A stretch of DNA of 64,000 nt, from the NCBI RefSeq assembly GCF_000772085.1, contig NZ_CP009755.1, positions 62,001-126,000 on the forward strand, read 5' to 3'. Under the pieces are notes generated by a model. That model was not told where the DNA came from and searched no databases. It saw only the letters and a program-made list of their open reading frames with translations. The DNA comes from Curtobacterium sp. MR_MD2014. GTDB lineage: Bacteria; Actinomycetota; Actinomycetes; Actinomycetales; Microbacteriaceae. This document shows, in pieces, positions 50,129 through 58,864 of the stretch. The translations under genes were made by a program, and so were the position numbers. Position 1 is the first letter of the stretch. Each line of letters opens with the position of its first letter.

Positions 50129-50827
50129 ATGGGACTCCGCACACGTACGAAGGTCGTCATCGGCATCGCCACCGGTGTCGTCGTCATCGGCGCCGCAGCC
50201 GTCATCGCCGGCCCGGTCATCTACGCGAACACCGTCAACGGCCAGGCCGCCGCCGCCCCCTCGCTGAGCGCCGCTCCGTCCGGCTCCGGTGCGACGCTCG
50301 ATGCCCAGCAGGCCGACGGCACCTGGACGAGCACGAGCAGTTCGTACGCCGGGTACCGCGTGCACGAGGTCCTGCAGGGGAATGATGTGGACGTGGTCGG
50401 TCGGACGAAGGACGTGCAGGGCACGGCGACGGTCGACGGCGGCTCGCTCACGAAGGCGACCGTCACGGTGCAGGTCGCGACGATCTCCACACCCGAGGCC
50501 GCGCGCGACGAGTACTTCCGGAGCAAGGCCCTGCAGACCGACCGGTACCCGACGGCGACGTTCGCGCTGACGGAGCCGGTCGACGTCTCGAAGGCGCTCG
50601 ACGGCAGCACCCAGGACGTCACGCTCACCGGCACGATGGACCTGCACGGCGTCGAGAAGCCGGTCACGGCCGACGCGCAGGTCGCCGTGACGAAGAACGG
50701 GTCCGTCCAGGTCGTCGGCTCGGTCCCGATCACCTTCGCCGACTACGGGGTCGAGGCCCCGTCGCTCGGCTTCGTCACCGTGGACGGGAAGGGCTCGGTC
50801 GAGTTCTCCCTCGACCTGGCGAAGTGA
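50129..50827 (+). CDS. YceI family protein, membrane-anchored
   Basis: A 232-residue protein. An N-terminal membrane helix (KVVIGIATGVVVIGAAAVIAGPVIYA) anchors it, then an Ala/Ser linker, then a YceI lipocalin-like domain: DGTWTSTSSSYAGYRVHEVL, VTVQVATISTPEAARDEYFRSKALQTDRYPTATFALTEP, MDLHGVEKPVTADAQV, ITFADYGVEAPS. YceI proteins bind long isoprenoid or lipid molecules outside the membrane. The sigma factor gene overlaps its stop by 4 nt (GTGA), so the three genes form an envelope-stress operon. Confidence 0.85.
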   Translation: MGLRTRTKVVIGIATGVVVIGAAAVIAGPVIYANTVNGQAAAAPSLSAAPSGSGATLDAQQADGTWTSTSSSYAGYRVHEVLQGNDVDVVGRTKDVQGTATVDGGSLTKATVTVQVATISTPEAARDEYFRSKALQTDRYPTATFALTEPVDVSKALDGSTQDVTLTGTMDLHGVEKPVTADAQVAVTKNGSVQVVGSVPITFADYGVEAPSLGFVTVDGKGSVEFSLDLAK

Positions 50828-51339
50828 CCGTGACGAGCCGTTCCGCCGACGAGCTGCTGGCGACGCTGTACCGCGAGCACGGCGACGCGCTCACCCGGTA
50901 CGTCCGGCACCTGACGCGGGACGGCTCGACCGTCGAGGACGTCGTGCAGGAGACCATGGTCCGCGCCTGGCAGCGTCCGGCGGTGCTCGAGCGGGCGCCC
51001 GACAGCGCACGGGCCTGGCTCTTCACGGTCGCCCGGAACCTGGTCGTCGACGACGCCCGCTCCGCACGCAACCGGCGTGAGCAGGGCTCCGAGCACCCGG
51101 TCGACCGTGCCGAGGCCGACCGGACGGACGCGGTGCTCGACCGCATCGTCGTGGCGGACGCACTCGCGTCGCTCAGCCCGGACCACCGCCGCGTGGTGGT
51201 CGACGCCTACTGGCTCGGCCACACCGTGCCGGAGATCGCACGACGACACGACATCCCCGAGGGCACCGCGAAGTCGCGGTTGCACTACGGGCTCCGGGCC
51301 CTCCGGCTCGCACTGCAGGAACGAGGAGTGACCCGATGA
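50824..51339 (+). CDS. ECF-type sigma factor
   Basis: A 171-residue sigma-70 family protein. Region 2 is ELLATLYREHGDALTRYVRHLTRDGSTVEDVVQETMVRAWQRP. Region 4 is LASLSPDHRRVVVDAYWLGHTVPEIARRHDIPEGTAKSRLHYGLRALR, where HTVPEIARRHDIPEGTAKSRL is the -35-reading helix-turn-helix. It directs polymerase to envelope-stress promoters, probably including its own operon. The GTG at 50824 overlaps the YceI stop; the anti-sigma gene overlaps its own stop (ATGA). It resembles the SigL/SigK groups. Confidence 0.9.
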   Translation: MTVTSRSADELLATLYREHGDALTRYVRHLTRDGSTVEDVVQETMVRAWQRPAVLERAPDSARAWLFTVARNLVVDDARSARNRREQGSEHPVDRAEADRTDAVLDRIVVADALASLSPDHRRVVVDAYWLGHTVPEIARRHDIPEGTAKSRLHYGLRALRLALQERGVTR

Positions 51340-52070
51340 GCGAGGACCGGTACGCGGAGTGGGACGCGGCGTACGTCCTCGGCTCGCTCACGCCCGACGA
51401 GCGGCTCGAGTACGAGCGGCACCTCGAGACGTGCGACCGCTGCACGGCGGCCGTCGCCGAGCTCGTCGGCCTGCCCGGTCTGCTCGCGAAGCTCCCGGCC
51501 GACCAGGCGGTCGAGATCGCGGCACCGGACGGGAGGCCCGACACGCGTCCCGAGAGCACCCTCGCCGCCGTCGCGCACCGCGTCCGACACCGTCGTCGCC
51601 GCCGTCGGGCATGGGTCGCCGTGACCGCGGGGCTGGCGGTCGTCGCCGCCGTGCTCGGCGGCCTCGCCGTCGGCACGGCCGGTGGACGAGGTGCGACGGT
51701 GCAGGCCGGTGGCGCGCCCACGACGTCCGCACCGACGACCGCGGGCGACCGCTACACGATGACCGGGTCGCAGGGTCTCGACGTCGACCTGGCCGTGAGC
51801 GGCGAGCAGTGGGGCACGCGCTTCGACTGGGGGTGCTCGTACGGCGGCAGGGAGTGGTCGGCGGACGGCTCGGTGATGTACGACCTCGTGGTGGTCCGGA
51901 AGGACGGCTCCGTGCAGACCGTGGCCTCGTGGTCGGCAGCCGGGGCCGAGGCCCGCGGGCTGTCGGCGTCGACGGACGTCCCGCGCGACGACATCGCCGA
52001 GGTGCAGGTCCGACTGCGCGGCGAACGCGGGTCCCTGGTGAGCACCGACCTCGCTCGACACACGGGATGA
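51336..52070 (+). CDS. Anti-sigma factor with zinc-binding N-terminus
   Basis: A 244-residue membrane protein. The cytosolic anti-sigma domain AEWDAAYVLGSLTPDERLEYERHLETCDRCTAAVAEL carries the ZAS-type HX3CX2C (HLETCDRC). A basic RRRRR stretch precedes one membrane helix (AWVAVTAGLAVVAAVLGGLAVG), and an extracytoplasmic domain (~125-244) contains one cysteine pair-like WGCSYGG. It should hold the sigma factor inactive until an envelope or redox signal. The ATG at 51336 overlaps the sigma stop by 4 nt. Confidence 0.88.
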   Translation: MSEDRYAEWDAAYVLGSLTPDERLEYERHLETCDRCTAAVAELVGLPGLLAKLPADQAVEIAAPDGRPDTRPESTLAAVAHRVRHRRRRRRAWVAVTAGLAVVAAVLGGLAVGTAGGRGATVQAGGAPTTSAPTTAGDRYTMTGSQGLDVDLAVSGEQWGTRFDWGCSYGGREWSADGSVMYDLVVVRKDGSVQTVASWSAAGAEARGLSASTDVPRDDIAEVQVRLRGERGSLVSTDLARHTG

Positions 52071-52077
52071 TGGCGGG

Positions 52078-52953
52078 GTGGACCGCGCCGCACCAGTGCT
52101 CGACGACGTCGTCCGCGCGGTCGCGCGGACGGGCTTCCGCGCCCACGGCCTGCACGTGCTGGTCGGCGACGACACCGCCGAGCACCACTGGTCCGCCGAC
52201 GTCCGCCGTGACGTGCACTCCGTCGCGAAGGGCGTGGTCGTCCTGGCCGTCGGGACCGCCGCGGACGACGGGCTGATCGCGCTCGACGAGTCCGTCGGCA
52301 CGCTGCTGCCCGACGTCGTGCTCGGACCGGGTGTGCGGGACGTCACGCTCCGACACCTGCTGACCATGACGAGCGGCATCGACATGCCGTGGTCGCCGAC
52401 GCAGACCACCGACTGGCCGGACCTGGCACGGGAGTTCCTGGGACGCCCGACCGTCGGACGGTCGTTCCGGTACGCGAACGCCAGCACCTACACGGCCGCG
52501 AGGGCCCTGGCCGCACGGGTCGGCGACGTCGGCGCGTACGCGCAGGACCGCATCTTCACCCCGCTCGGCATCGACGACGTCCGCTGGGACCGCTGCCCGC
52601 TCGGTCACGTCGTCGCGGGCGGCGGCCTGTGGCTCCGCACCGCCGAGGTCGCGCGCATCGGCCGGTTGCTGCGGGACCGCGGCGCGGCGGACGGGCGTCA
52701 GCTCGTGCCCGCGGCGGTCGTCGACGCGATGCACACCGACTGGGTCGCGGCGGGGTCGTCACCGTCGTACGACCGCTACGCCCTCGCGGGCTGGGGCGGC
52801 CCGGGACGGACCTGGCGACTGCACGGGGCGTACGGGCAGCTCGTGCTCCTGGACCCGGTCGCCGACGCCGTCGTCACCCTCACCGCGGACGACCACGAGC
52901 GTGCCGACGTGACGGCCGCGGCCGTCGCGGAGGTGCTCGCAGGCTCCAGCTGA
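52078..52953 (+). CDS. Beta-lactamase-fold serine hydrolase (class C/PBP4*-like)
   Basis: A 291-residue enzyme with motif SVAK (VHSVAKGVVVLAVG; Ser and Lys of SxxK), YAN in FRYANASTYTAARAL as the YxN motif, and HGA in WRLHGAYGQLVLLDP as the HxG-like third box. The three catalytic boxes are complete, so it should be active on an ester or peptide; it has no signal peptide, hence cytosolic. The GTG at 52078 is 6 nt after GATGAT. It follows the anti-sigma gene by 7 nt and ends before the leftward MarR gene. Confidence 0.8.
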   Translation: MDRAAPVLDDVVRAVARTGFRAHGLHVLVGDDTAEHHWSADVRRDVHSVAKGVVVLAVGTAADDGLIALDESVGTLLPDVVLGPGVRDVTLRHLLTMTSGIDMPWSPTQTTDWPDLAREFLGRPTVGRSFRYANASTYTAARALAARVGDVGAYAQDRIFTPLGIDDVRWDRCPLGHVVAGGGLWLRTAEVARIGRLLRDRGAADGRQLVPAAVVDAMHTDWVAAGSSPSYDRYALAGWGGPGRTWRLHGAYGQLVLLDPVADAVVTLTADDHERADVTAAAVAEVLAGSS

Positions 52954-52978
52954 GCCGGTCCCGCCGAGCGGGCTCTCC

Positions 52979-53443
52979 TCAGGCCTCCGGCTCGACCGGA
53001 CCGAGTGCGTCGAGGACGCGGTGGGAGACGGACCGCAGGGTGTCCGCATCCGCAGCCACGGGCCTCCAGAACAGCTCCTCGAGTGCCGCGGTGTGCGCGC
53101 GGATGCCGGCGAGCACCGCGCGCCGACCCTCGGTCGTCATCGTCACCCAGCTGCCACGCCCGTCCGCCGGGCAGTCCGCGCGGGCGACGAGCCCGCGCCC
53201 GACCATCCGCGTGACCTGGTGGCTCACGCGCGACTTCTCCCACCCGATGCCCGCGGCGACGTCACGGACCCGCAACCGGTGGTCGGGAGCGCGGTGCAGG
53301 CCGATCAGGATCTCGAACTCGGGGATCGAGATGCCGGCACCCTGCTGGACGGCCTGGTCGAGCGCCCGGTCGAGCCGGCGCCAGACGTCGTGGAACGCGT
53401 CCCAGGTCGCCCAGTCGTGCCCCTCGCCGCCCTGCTCCGCCAT
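52979..53443 (-). CDS. MarR family transcriptional regulator
   Basis: A 154-residue winged-helix regulator. The helices IPEFEILIGLHRAPDHRLRVRDVAAGIGWEKSRVSHQVTRMVGRGLVARADCPADGRGSWVTMTTEGRRAV show the recognition helix SRVSHQVTRM and the DGRG beta-wing. The ATG at 53443 is 7 nt after TACGCT (minus strand). The divergent PutA-like gene begins 118 nt away, so it may be its target. Confidence 0.85.
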   Translation of the reverse strand: MAEQGGEGHDWATWDAFHDVWRRLDRALDQAVQQGAGISIPEFEILIGLHRAPDHRLRVRDVAAGIGWEKSRVSHQVTRMVGRGLVARADCPADGRGSWVTMTTEGRRAVLAGIRAHTAALEELFWRPVAADADTLRSVSHRVLDALGPVEPEA

Positions 53444-53561
53444 GACCGCCAGCGTAACCAGCGGGCGTGCCGCGGGACCGAGGATCATCCGTTCGGCTGA
53501 CTCCGGGGCAGCACTCGGCGCGCTCAGAGGTCACGTCGGACGCCCGGAATACGATCACTCC

Positions 53562-56500
53562 ATGCCGACCCCGCACCTCCGAGACTGCACCGACGACGCG
53601 GTCACGCGGGCACAGGGGTGGATCGAGGCCGCCCGCGGGATGAAGCCGGAGCCCGCGGCCGCACGTCTGGCCGAGCTGCTCGCCGACCCCCGTGGCGCCG
53701 AGTTCGCCCGCGCGTTCGTCGACGTCGTGGTCCGGCCGGAGGACCCGAAGGTCGTCGCCCGGAACCTCGAGCGTGCGAGCCGGGCGGTACCGGACGACCT
53801 CGCCTGGTACCTCCGCGGCGCGGTGACGGTGGGCGGTGGCTTCGCGACCATGGCGCCGTGGGCGGTCGTCCCCTCCGCGCGGAAGGTGCTCCGGCGACTC
53901 GCAGGACACCTCGTCGTCGACGCCACGCCCGCCCGGACCCCCGCGGCACTCGCGAAGGTCGGCGGACCGGACACCCGACTCGACGTCGACCTGCTCGGCC
54001 CAGCCGTGCTCGGACCGGCCGGCCGCGACCGACGGCTCGCGGCACTCGACGACCTGCTGCACCAGGACGTCGCCGCCGTCACCGTCGACCTCGACGCTGT
54101 GCTGCCGCCGGTGTCCCCGTGGGACCTCGACGACGCCGTCGCCGACGCGGTCCGGCACCTCACACCGCTCCTGCACACCGCGGCGAGCCGGCCGACACCG
54201 CCCATGGTCACCCTGCAGTCCGGCCGCGCCCGAGGCGTCGAACGGGCCGTCGCGGTCCTGAGCGCGCTGCTCGAGCAGGACGGCGGGCGGGAGCTCACCC
54301 TCGGGGTGACCCTGCCCGCCGAACTCCCCGAGTCGCTCGACCTGCTCGACCGGGTGACGACCGCAGCACGGGAGCGTCGCGCATCCGGCGGGGCACCCGT
54401 GCGCGTCCGCTTCACCAAGGGCACGCTCCTCGCCACCGAAGGGGTCGACGCCGTGCTCGAGAGCCGGCCGCTCGCCGTGACCGCGGACACCCGCACGACG
54501 GACACCGCGTTCCTGCGCCTGCTCGACACGGCGATCGACCCCGAGCGGACCGACGCAGTGCACGTCGGTGTCGCCACCGACGACCCGTTCGCCCTCGCGA
54601 CCGCGCACGTGCTCGCCGAGCGCCGCGGCGTGCTCGACGTCGTCGAACCCGAGCTGCTCCTCGGCACGACGCGGTACGCCGAGGTGCTGCGCACGGCGTT
54701 CGGCCACGTGGTTCTCGGTGTGCCACTGGTGCGGCCCGACGAGTTCGACGCTGCCGTCCCGTACCTCGCTCGTCGACTGCGCGAGGTCGCCGGCCACCGC
54801 CCGGTGGACGGCTCGACCACGGCCGGGTCGACGGCGGCGGACACGACCGGCTCGACCGACGACACCGCTGCCGTCGAGCGTGCCACCGCCGAGCACGTCG
54901 ACGCCGTGGCCGCGCTCCTCCGTCCCGCGCCGCCCACGCGCCGCACCCAGGACCGCCGACGGCCGCCGGGTGACCCGGTGCTGCGCTCGGCTGCCGAGAA
55001 CACGCAGGACACCGACCCCTCCACGCCGGGCAACCGCGCGTGGGCCGCCGAGGTGCTCGCCCGGGTACCGGAGTCGCAGCGCGGCACCAGGACGATCCGT
55101 GCCGCCCGCATCACCGACCGCGGACGCCTCGAGCGTCTCGTCGCCCGCACCGCCCAGGCCGGTGTGAACTGGGGCCGCCAGGACCCGGAGGACCGTGCCG
55201 AGCTGTTCGACCTGATCGGCCACGCGCTCGAGACCCACCGCGGGGCACTCGTCGAGACGATGATCGGCGAGCTCGGGCTCACCCTGACCGACGCCGACGG
55301 CGAGGTCAGCCGGGCCGTCGACGCCGCCACGCACGCCGCGGACCGCACGCGACACCTCGAGGACATCAACGGGGCGGTCCCGGTCCCGCCGCGCCTGACG
55401 GTCGTCGTGCCCTCGTGGAACGCCCCGCTCCTCGATGCCGCCGACGGTGTGCTCACCGCGCTCGCCGCGGGCAGCGGGGTCGTGCTCCAGCCCGCCACCG
55501 CCGCCCGACGCACCGGTGCCGTCTTCGCCGACGTGCTCTGGGACGCCGGGGTCCCGCACTCCCTGCTCCAGCTCGTCGACCTCGACGGCAGCGACCTCGC
55601 ACGCGACCTCGTGGCGCACCCCGCCGTCGACCGCGTCGTCCTGACCGGCACCCCGGAGACCGCTCGGTCCTACCGCTGGTGGCGCGCGGACCTGCCCCTC
55701 GTGGCGGAGCTCACCGGGGTCGTCACCGCGGTCGTCACCCCCTCGGCCGACCTCGACCAGGCGGTGCGCGACGTCGTCGCCTCCGCCTTCGCCCGCTCCG
55801 GACAGGCGTCGTCGGCGGTGTCGCTGCTCGTGCTCGTCGGGTCCGTGGGGGAGAGCCCGCGCTTCCGCGAGCAGCTCGCCGATGCCGTCCGTGGCCTGCG
55901 CACCGCGTGGCCGACGGACGCGACCGCCCAGGTCGGGCCGCTCGTCGCCGAGCCGACCGGCGCCGTCCGGACCGCGCTCACCGAGCTGCGCCCGGGAGAG
56001 TCATGGCTCGTCGAACCGGTCGCGCTGGACGACACCGGCCGACTCTGGTCGCCGGGTGTGCGGGAGGGCGTCCGCGCCACGGGCGACCTCGCGCGGACGG
56101 CCGTGCCGGCACCCGTCCTCGACGTCGTCCGCGTGGAGACCCTCGACGAGGCGATCGCCCTGCAGCACTCCGTCGACGGCGGCTCCGTCGCGGCGCTCCA
56201 CACCCTCGACCCCGACGAGGTCGCGACCTGGTCCGACCGGACCCGGGCCGGCGTGCTCGTGGTCGACCGCCCGACCACCGGGGCCCGGCCGGGACGCCAG
56301 CCCGTCGGCGGGTGGCGCGGGACCGCGGTCGGTCCGACCGTGCACCGCGGCGGGCCGCTGGCCGTGATCGGGGCGGACCGGTGGGACCCGACCCGACGTC
56401 AGCCGCACCGGAACATCCAGCTGCAGGGACTCGGCAACCGCGTCACCGCCGTCATCGAGGCGGCGCGGGCCGGACTGTCCTTCGAGGAGTTCGACCGCGT

Positions 56501-57140
56501 CCGTGCCGGGGCCGAGAGCGATGCCGCTGCCCGGGCATCGTTGTACGGACGATCGCGGGACACGGCGGACCTGGGCGTCGAGCGGAACGTCATCCGGTTC
56601 CGCCCGCAGTCGGTCGTGGTCCGGCAGTCCTCGGGGGTCGGCGCCGGCGACCTCGTCCGCGTGCTCGTCGCCGCGACCGCAGCGCGCGCGCACGTGCTCC
56701 TCAGCACCGCCCGTCCGCTGCCCGCCGAGCTCCTGCCGCTGTTCTCGACGGCGCGCTCGCCCCTCGACGTGGTCGACCAGGTCGTCGAGGACGACGCCAC
56801 GTTCCTGGGACGGGCTGCGGCGGGCACCCTGCTGCAGGACGGGTGGTCGGACGGCGCTGAGCCGGAGGTCGACCCGATCGACCTGGTGCTCGCGCAGGGA
56901 GCGGAGCCCCGACGGCACGCGGCCTTCGGCGGCCCCGGGTCACGCGTCCGGCTGCTCGGCGGTGACGCCCGTGCCCTCGAGGAGGCCCTGGGCGCCGGCA
57001 CCGAGACGACCATCCACGACGACCCCGTGGTGGAGTCCGGCATCGTCGAGATGCTGCACTTCCTGCGGGAGCAGACGGTGTCCGTCACCGCGCACCGTCA
57101 CGGTGACGTCTCCCGGGTCGTCAGCCGCCTCCGGCTCTGA
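53562..57140 (+). CDS. PutA-like proline dehydrogenase/aldehyde dehydrogenase fusion, ALDH cysteine missing
   Basis: A 1192-residue fusion of usual bifunctional PutA length. Residues ~1-490 resemble the FAD proline dehydrogenase barrel: VTLQSGRARGVERAVAVLSALLEQDGGRELTLGVTLP, RVRFTKGTLLATEG (Lys286), DPERTDAVHVGVATDDPFALATAHVLAERRGVLDVVEPELLLG, YLARRLREV. From ~490 an aldehyde dehydrogenase domain follows (VNWGRQDPEDRAELFDLIGHALETHRGALVETM ... VPSWNAPLLDAADGVLTALAAGSGVVLQPA ... TGTPETARSYRWW). At the nucleophile position GQASSAVSLLVL has Ser750 instead of cysteine. The aldehyde step is thus probably lost. The ATG at 53562 is 6 nt after TACGAT; the longer frame upstream is not conserved. Confidence 0.78.
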   Translation: MPTPHLRDCTDDAVTRAQGWIEAARGMKPEPAAARLAELLADPRGAEFARAFVDVVVRPEDPKVVARNLERASRAVPDDLAWYLRGAVTVGGGFATMAPWAVVPSARKVLRRLAGHLVVDATPARTPAALAKVGGPDTRLDVDLLGPAVLGPAGRDRRLAALDDLLHQDVAAVTVDLDAVLPPVSPWDLDDAVADAVRHLTPLLHTAASRPTPPMVTLQSGRARGVERAVAVLSALLEQDGGRELTLGVTLPAELPESLDLLDRVTTAARERRASGGAPVRVRFTKGTLLATEGVDAVLESRPLAVTADTRTTDTAFLRLLDTAIDPERTDAVHVGVATDDPFALATAHVLAERRGVLDVVEPELLLGTTRYAEVLRTAFGHVVLGVPLVRPDEFDAAVPYLARRLREVAGHRPVDGSTTAGSTAADTTGSTDDTAAVERATAEHVDAVAALLRPAPPTRRTQDRRRPPGDPVLRSAAENTQDTDPSTPGNRAWAAEVLARVPESQRGTRTIRAARITDRGRLERLVARTAQAGVNWGRQDPEDRAELFDLIGHALETHRGALVETMIGELGLTLTDADGEVSRAVDAATHAADRTRHLEDINGAVPVPPRLTVVVPSWNAPLLDAADGVLTALAAGSGVVLQPATAARRTGAVFADVLWDAGVPHSLLQLVDLDGSDLARDLVAHPAVDRVVLTGTPETARSYRWWRADLPLVAELTGVVTAVVTPSADLDQAVRDVVASAFARSGQASSAVSLLVLVGSVGESPRFREQLADAVRGLRTAWPTDATAQVGPLVAEPTGAVRTALTELRPGESWLVEPVALDDTGRLWSPGVREGVRATGDLARTAVPAPVLDVVRVETLDEAIALQHSVDGGSVAALHTLDPDEVATWSDRTRAGVLVVDRPTTGARPGRQPVGGWRGTAVGPTVHRGGPLAVIGADRWDPTRRQPHRNIQLQGLGNRVTAVIEAARAGLSFEEFDRVRAGAESDAAARASLYGRSRDTADLGVERNVIRFRPQSVVVRQSSGVGAGDLVRVLVAATAARAHVLLSTARPLPAELLPLFSTARSPLDVVDQVVEDDATFLGRAAAGTLLQDGWSDGAEPEVDPIDLVLAQGAEPRRHAAFGGPGSRVRLLGGDARALEEALGAGTETTIHDDPVVESGIVEMLHFLREQTVSVTAHRHGDVSRVVSRLRL

Positions 57141-57214
57141 CGGGCCAGCGGCGGGCGGCGGGCGTCCTCAGCCGGCCGTCCTCGGCCTGCTGACCTCGCG
57201 CCTGTCGACCTCCG

Positions 57215-58816
57215 TCAGCGGATGTAACTGATGATCTCCAGCGTCTGCACGGACTTCCGCGACTCGACACGCCATCCGTCGGCCTCGAGCTGCGCGGTCA
57301 GCGTCGCGGGCTGGCTGCTCGTCTCGGCACCGAGGTACCAGACTCGGTCGAGCCCCGACACGTCGGGCTCGCGGTCGCGTGGCTCGCGCTCTGCCCACAG
57401 CTCGCCGATCTCCGAGGCCGGGCGCACGAGCGTCAGGTCGCGCATGCCCGCGAACGCGTCGGGGTAGGCCGAGGAGACGTACTCGGTCGTCCGGATCTCG
57501 TGCCGCGGCAGCGGACCGTAGTAGACGCCGTCGCGGCTGCCGGCGGGCTCCTGCGCGCGCTCGGCGGCCAGGTGGTCCGTCGCCATCTTCCAGTGCGTGC
57601 CCGTCTTGCCGATCGGTGCGCGCTGTGCGGCGATGACGGGGTACGCGAGCAGGGCGATGACCACCACTCCCGCGGTCGCGAGGGCGAGGGTCAGACGCCA
57701 GCGCAGGAGTGCACCGAACGCGGTGAGGGCGAGCGCGATCGTGAGGGCGACGAAGGGGGTCGTGAAGGTCAGGTACCGCGCGTTGTACAGCGGCTTCACC
57801 AGGATCGACACGGCGAGGACCGCGACGAGCGGCACGACGACGGCGGGGACCGCGAGCTCCACGGCGCGGACCCGTCGGCGGAGACGCGGGACCGCGACCG
57901 TCACGAGGACGCCCACGACGGCGAGCACGATCCCCACCAGCGCGAGACGTTCCGAGTCACCGAAGTACTGCTCGACCAGGATCGACTGCACCACCTTGCG
58001 GTTGAAGTCGAACGTGGTGCCGATCCAGTAGAGCTGCTTGTCCGCCTGCCCCGAGGTCATCCGGACGAGGGGCAGCACCAGGAGCCCCGCGACCGCCGCA
58101 GCGCCGAGCCACCAGAGCCCGGCACGCAGGATCCCGGCGGGCCGACGGCGGGTCAGCTGCCAGACCAGGACCGTCACACCGTGCGCCACGACCAGCAGCG
58201 CCGAGTACAGGAAGAAGTACGAGCCGACTGCGGCGACGAGCGCGTAGCCCAGCCACCACACCCAGGCGCGCGGCACACGGTCGCGGGTGCGTTGCACGGC
58301 GACGACCAGGACGAGGGTGAGCAGGACCGCGAACGTGAAGCTGAACGCGTACGAGCGCCCCTGGCCACTCGCGGAGGTGACGCGCGGCAGGACGGCGAAC
58401 ACGAGTCCCGCCACGACCCCCGTCGGAGCGTCGGCGACCCGTCGGCCGAGCTCGACGAGGAGCGCTGCCGCGACGGCGGAGGCGATCACGCTCGGCAGCC
58501 GCAGGGTGAGCATGTCGTAGGGCACGACCGAGAACCACAGGTGCATCAGCGCGTAGTAGGCGCTGTGCACCCCGTCGACGTTGTGCGCCATGTGCCACAG
58601 CTCCGGCAGGGAGCGGCGCGCGGACGACATGGTCGCGGCCTCGTCGATCCCTGCCGGCGCAGCCCACGTCCCAGCGAAGGAGACCAGGAACGCCACGATG
58701 CCGACGAGCGAGGCCGGCACCGCGGGGTGACGCCAGGCCGGTCGGGCGGTGTCGGACGCGGGCACGTCGGACACGTCGTCCGATCCCGCGTCCCTGGTCG
58801 TCAGGGATCGGCGCAC
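57215..58816 (-). CDS. GT39-type membrane glycosyltransferase, copy 1
   Basis: A 533-residue multi-pass protein (about ten membrane segments) of the PMT/ArnT-like glycosyltransferase 39 superfamily, which transfers sugars from a polyprenyl carrier outside the membrane. The acidic first loop contains GIDEAATMSSARRSLPELWHMAHNVDGVHSAYYALMHLWFSVVP (the DE site and YYALxHLW). A large C-terminal soluble domain follows the membrane part. The GTG at 58816 lies 7 nt after TAGGCT; the next 33 nt upstream add residues but no homology. It is a tandem paralog of the gene at 58865-60439. Confidence 0.8.
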   Translation of the reverse strand: MRRSLTTRDAGSDDVSDVPASDTARPAWRHPAVPASLVGIVAFLVSFAGTWAAPAGIDEAATMSSARRSLPELWHMAHNVDGVHSAYYALMHLWFSVVPYDMLTLRLPSVIASAVAAALLVELGRRVADAPTGVVAGLVFAVLPRVTSASGQGRSYAFSFTFAVLLTLVLVVAVQRTRDRVPRAWVWWLGYALVAAVGSYFFLYSALLVVAHGVTVLVWQLTRRRPAGILRAGLWWLGAAAVAGLLVLPLVRMTSGQADKQLYWIGTTFDFNRKVVQSILVEQYFGDSERLALVGIVLAVVGVLVTVAVPRLRRRVRAVELAVPAVVVPLVAVLAVSILVKPLYNARYLTFTTPFVALTIALALTAFGALLRWRLTLALATAGVVVIALLAYPVIAAQRAPIGKTGTHWKMATDHLAAERAQEPAGSRDGVYYGPLPRHEIRTTEYVSSAYPDAFAGMRDLTLVRPASEIGELWAEREPRDREPDVSGLDRVWYLGAETSSQPATLTAQLEADGWRVESRKSVQTLEIISYIR

Positions 58817-58864
58817 GGAGCCGAGCCTACCGTCCGGTCGACGACCCACCGTCTCGTCCGGGCC

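Noticed and set aside
53262..55619. Leftward open frame opposite the PutA-like gene
   Set aside because: No homology and reversed codon bias; the PutA-like reading has conserved domain motifs.
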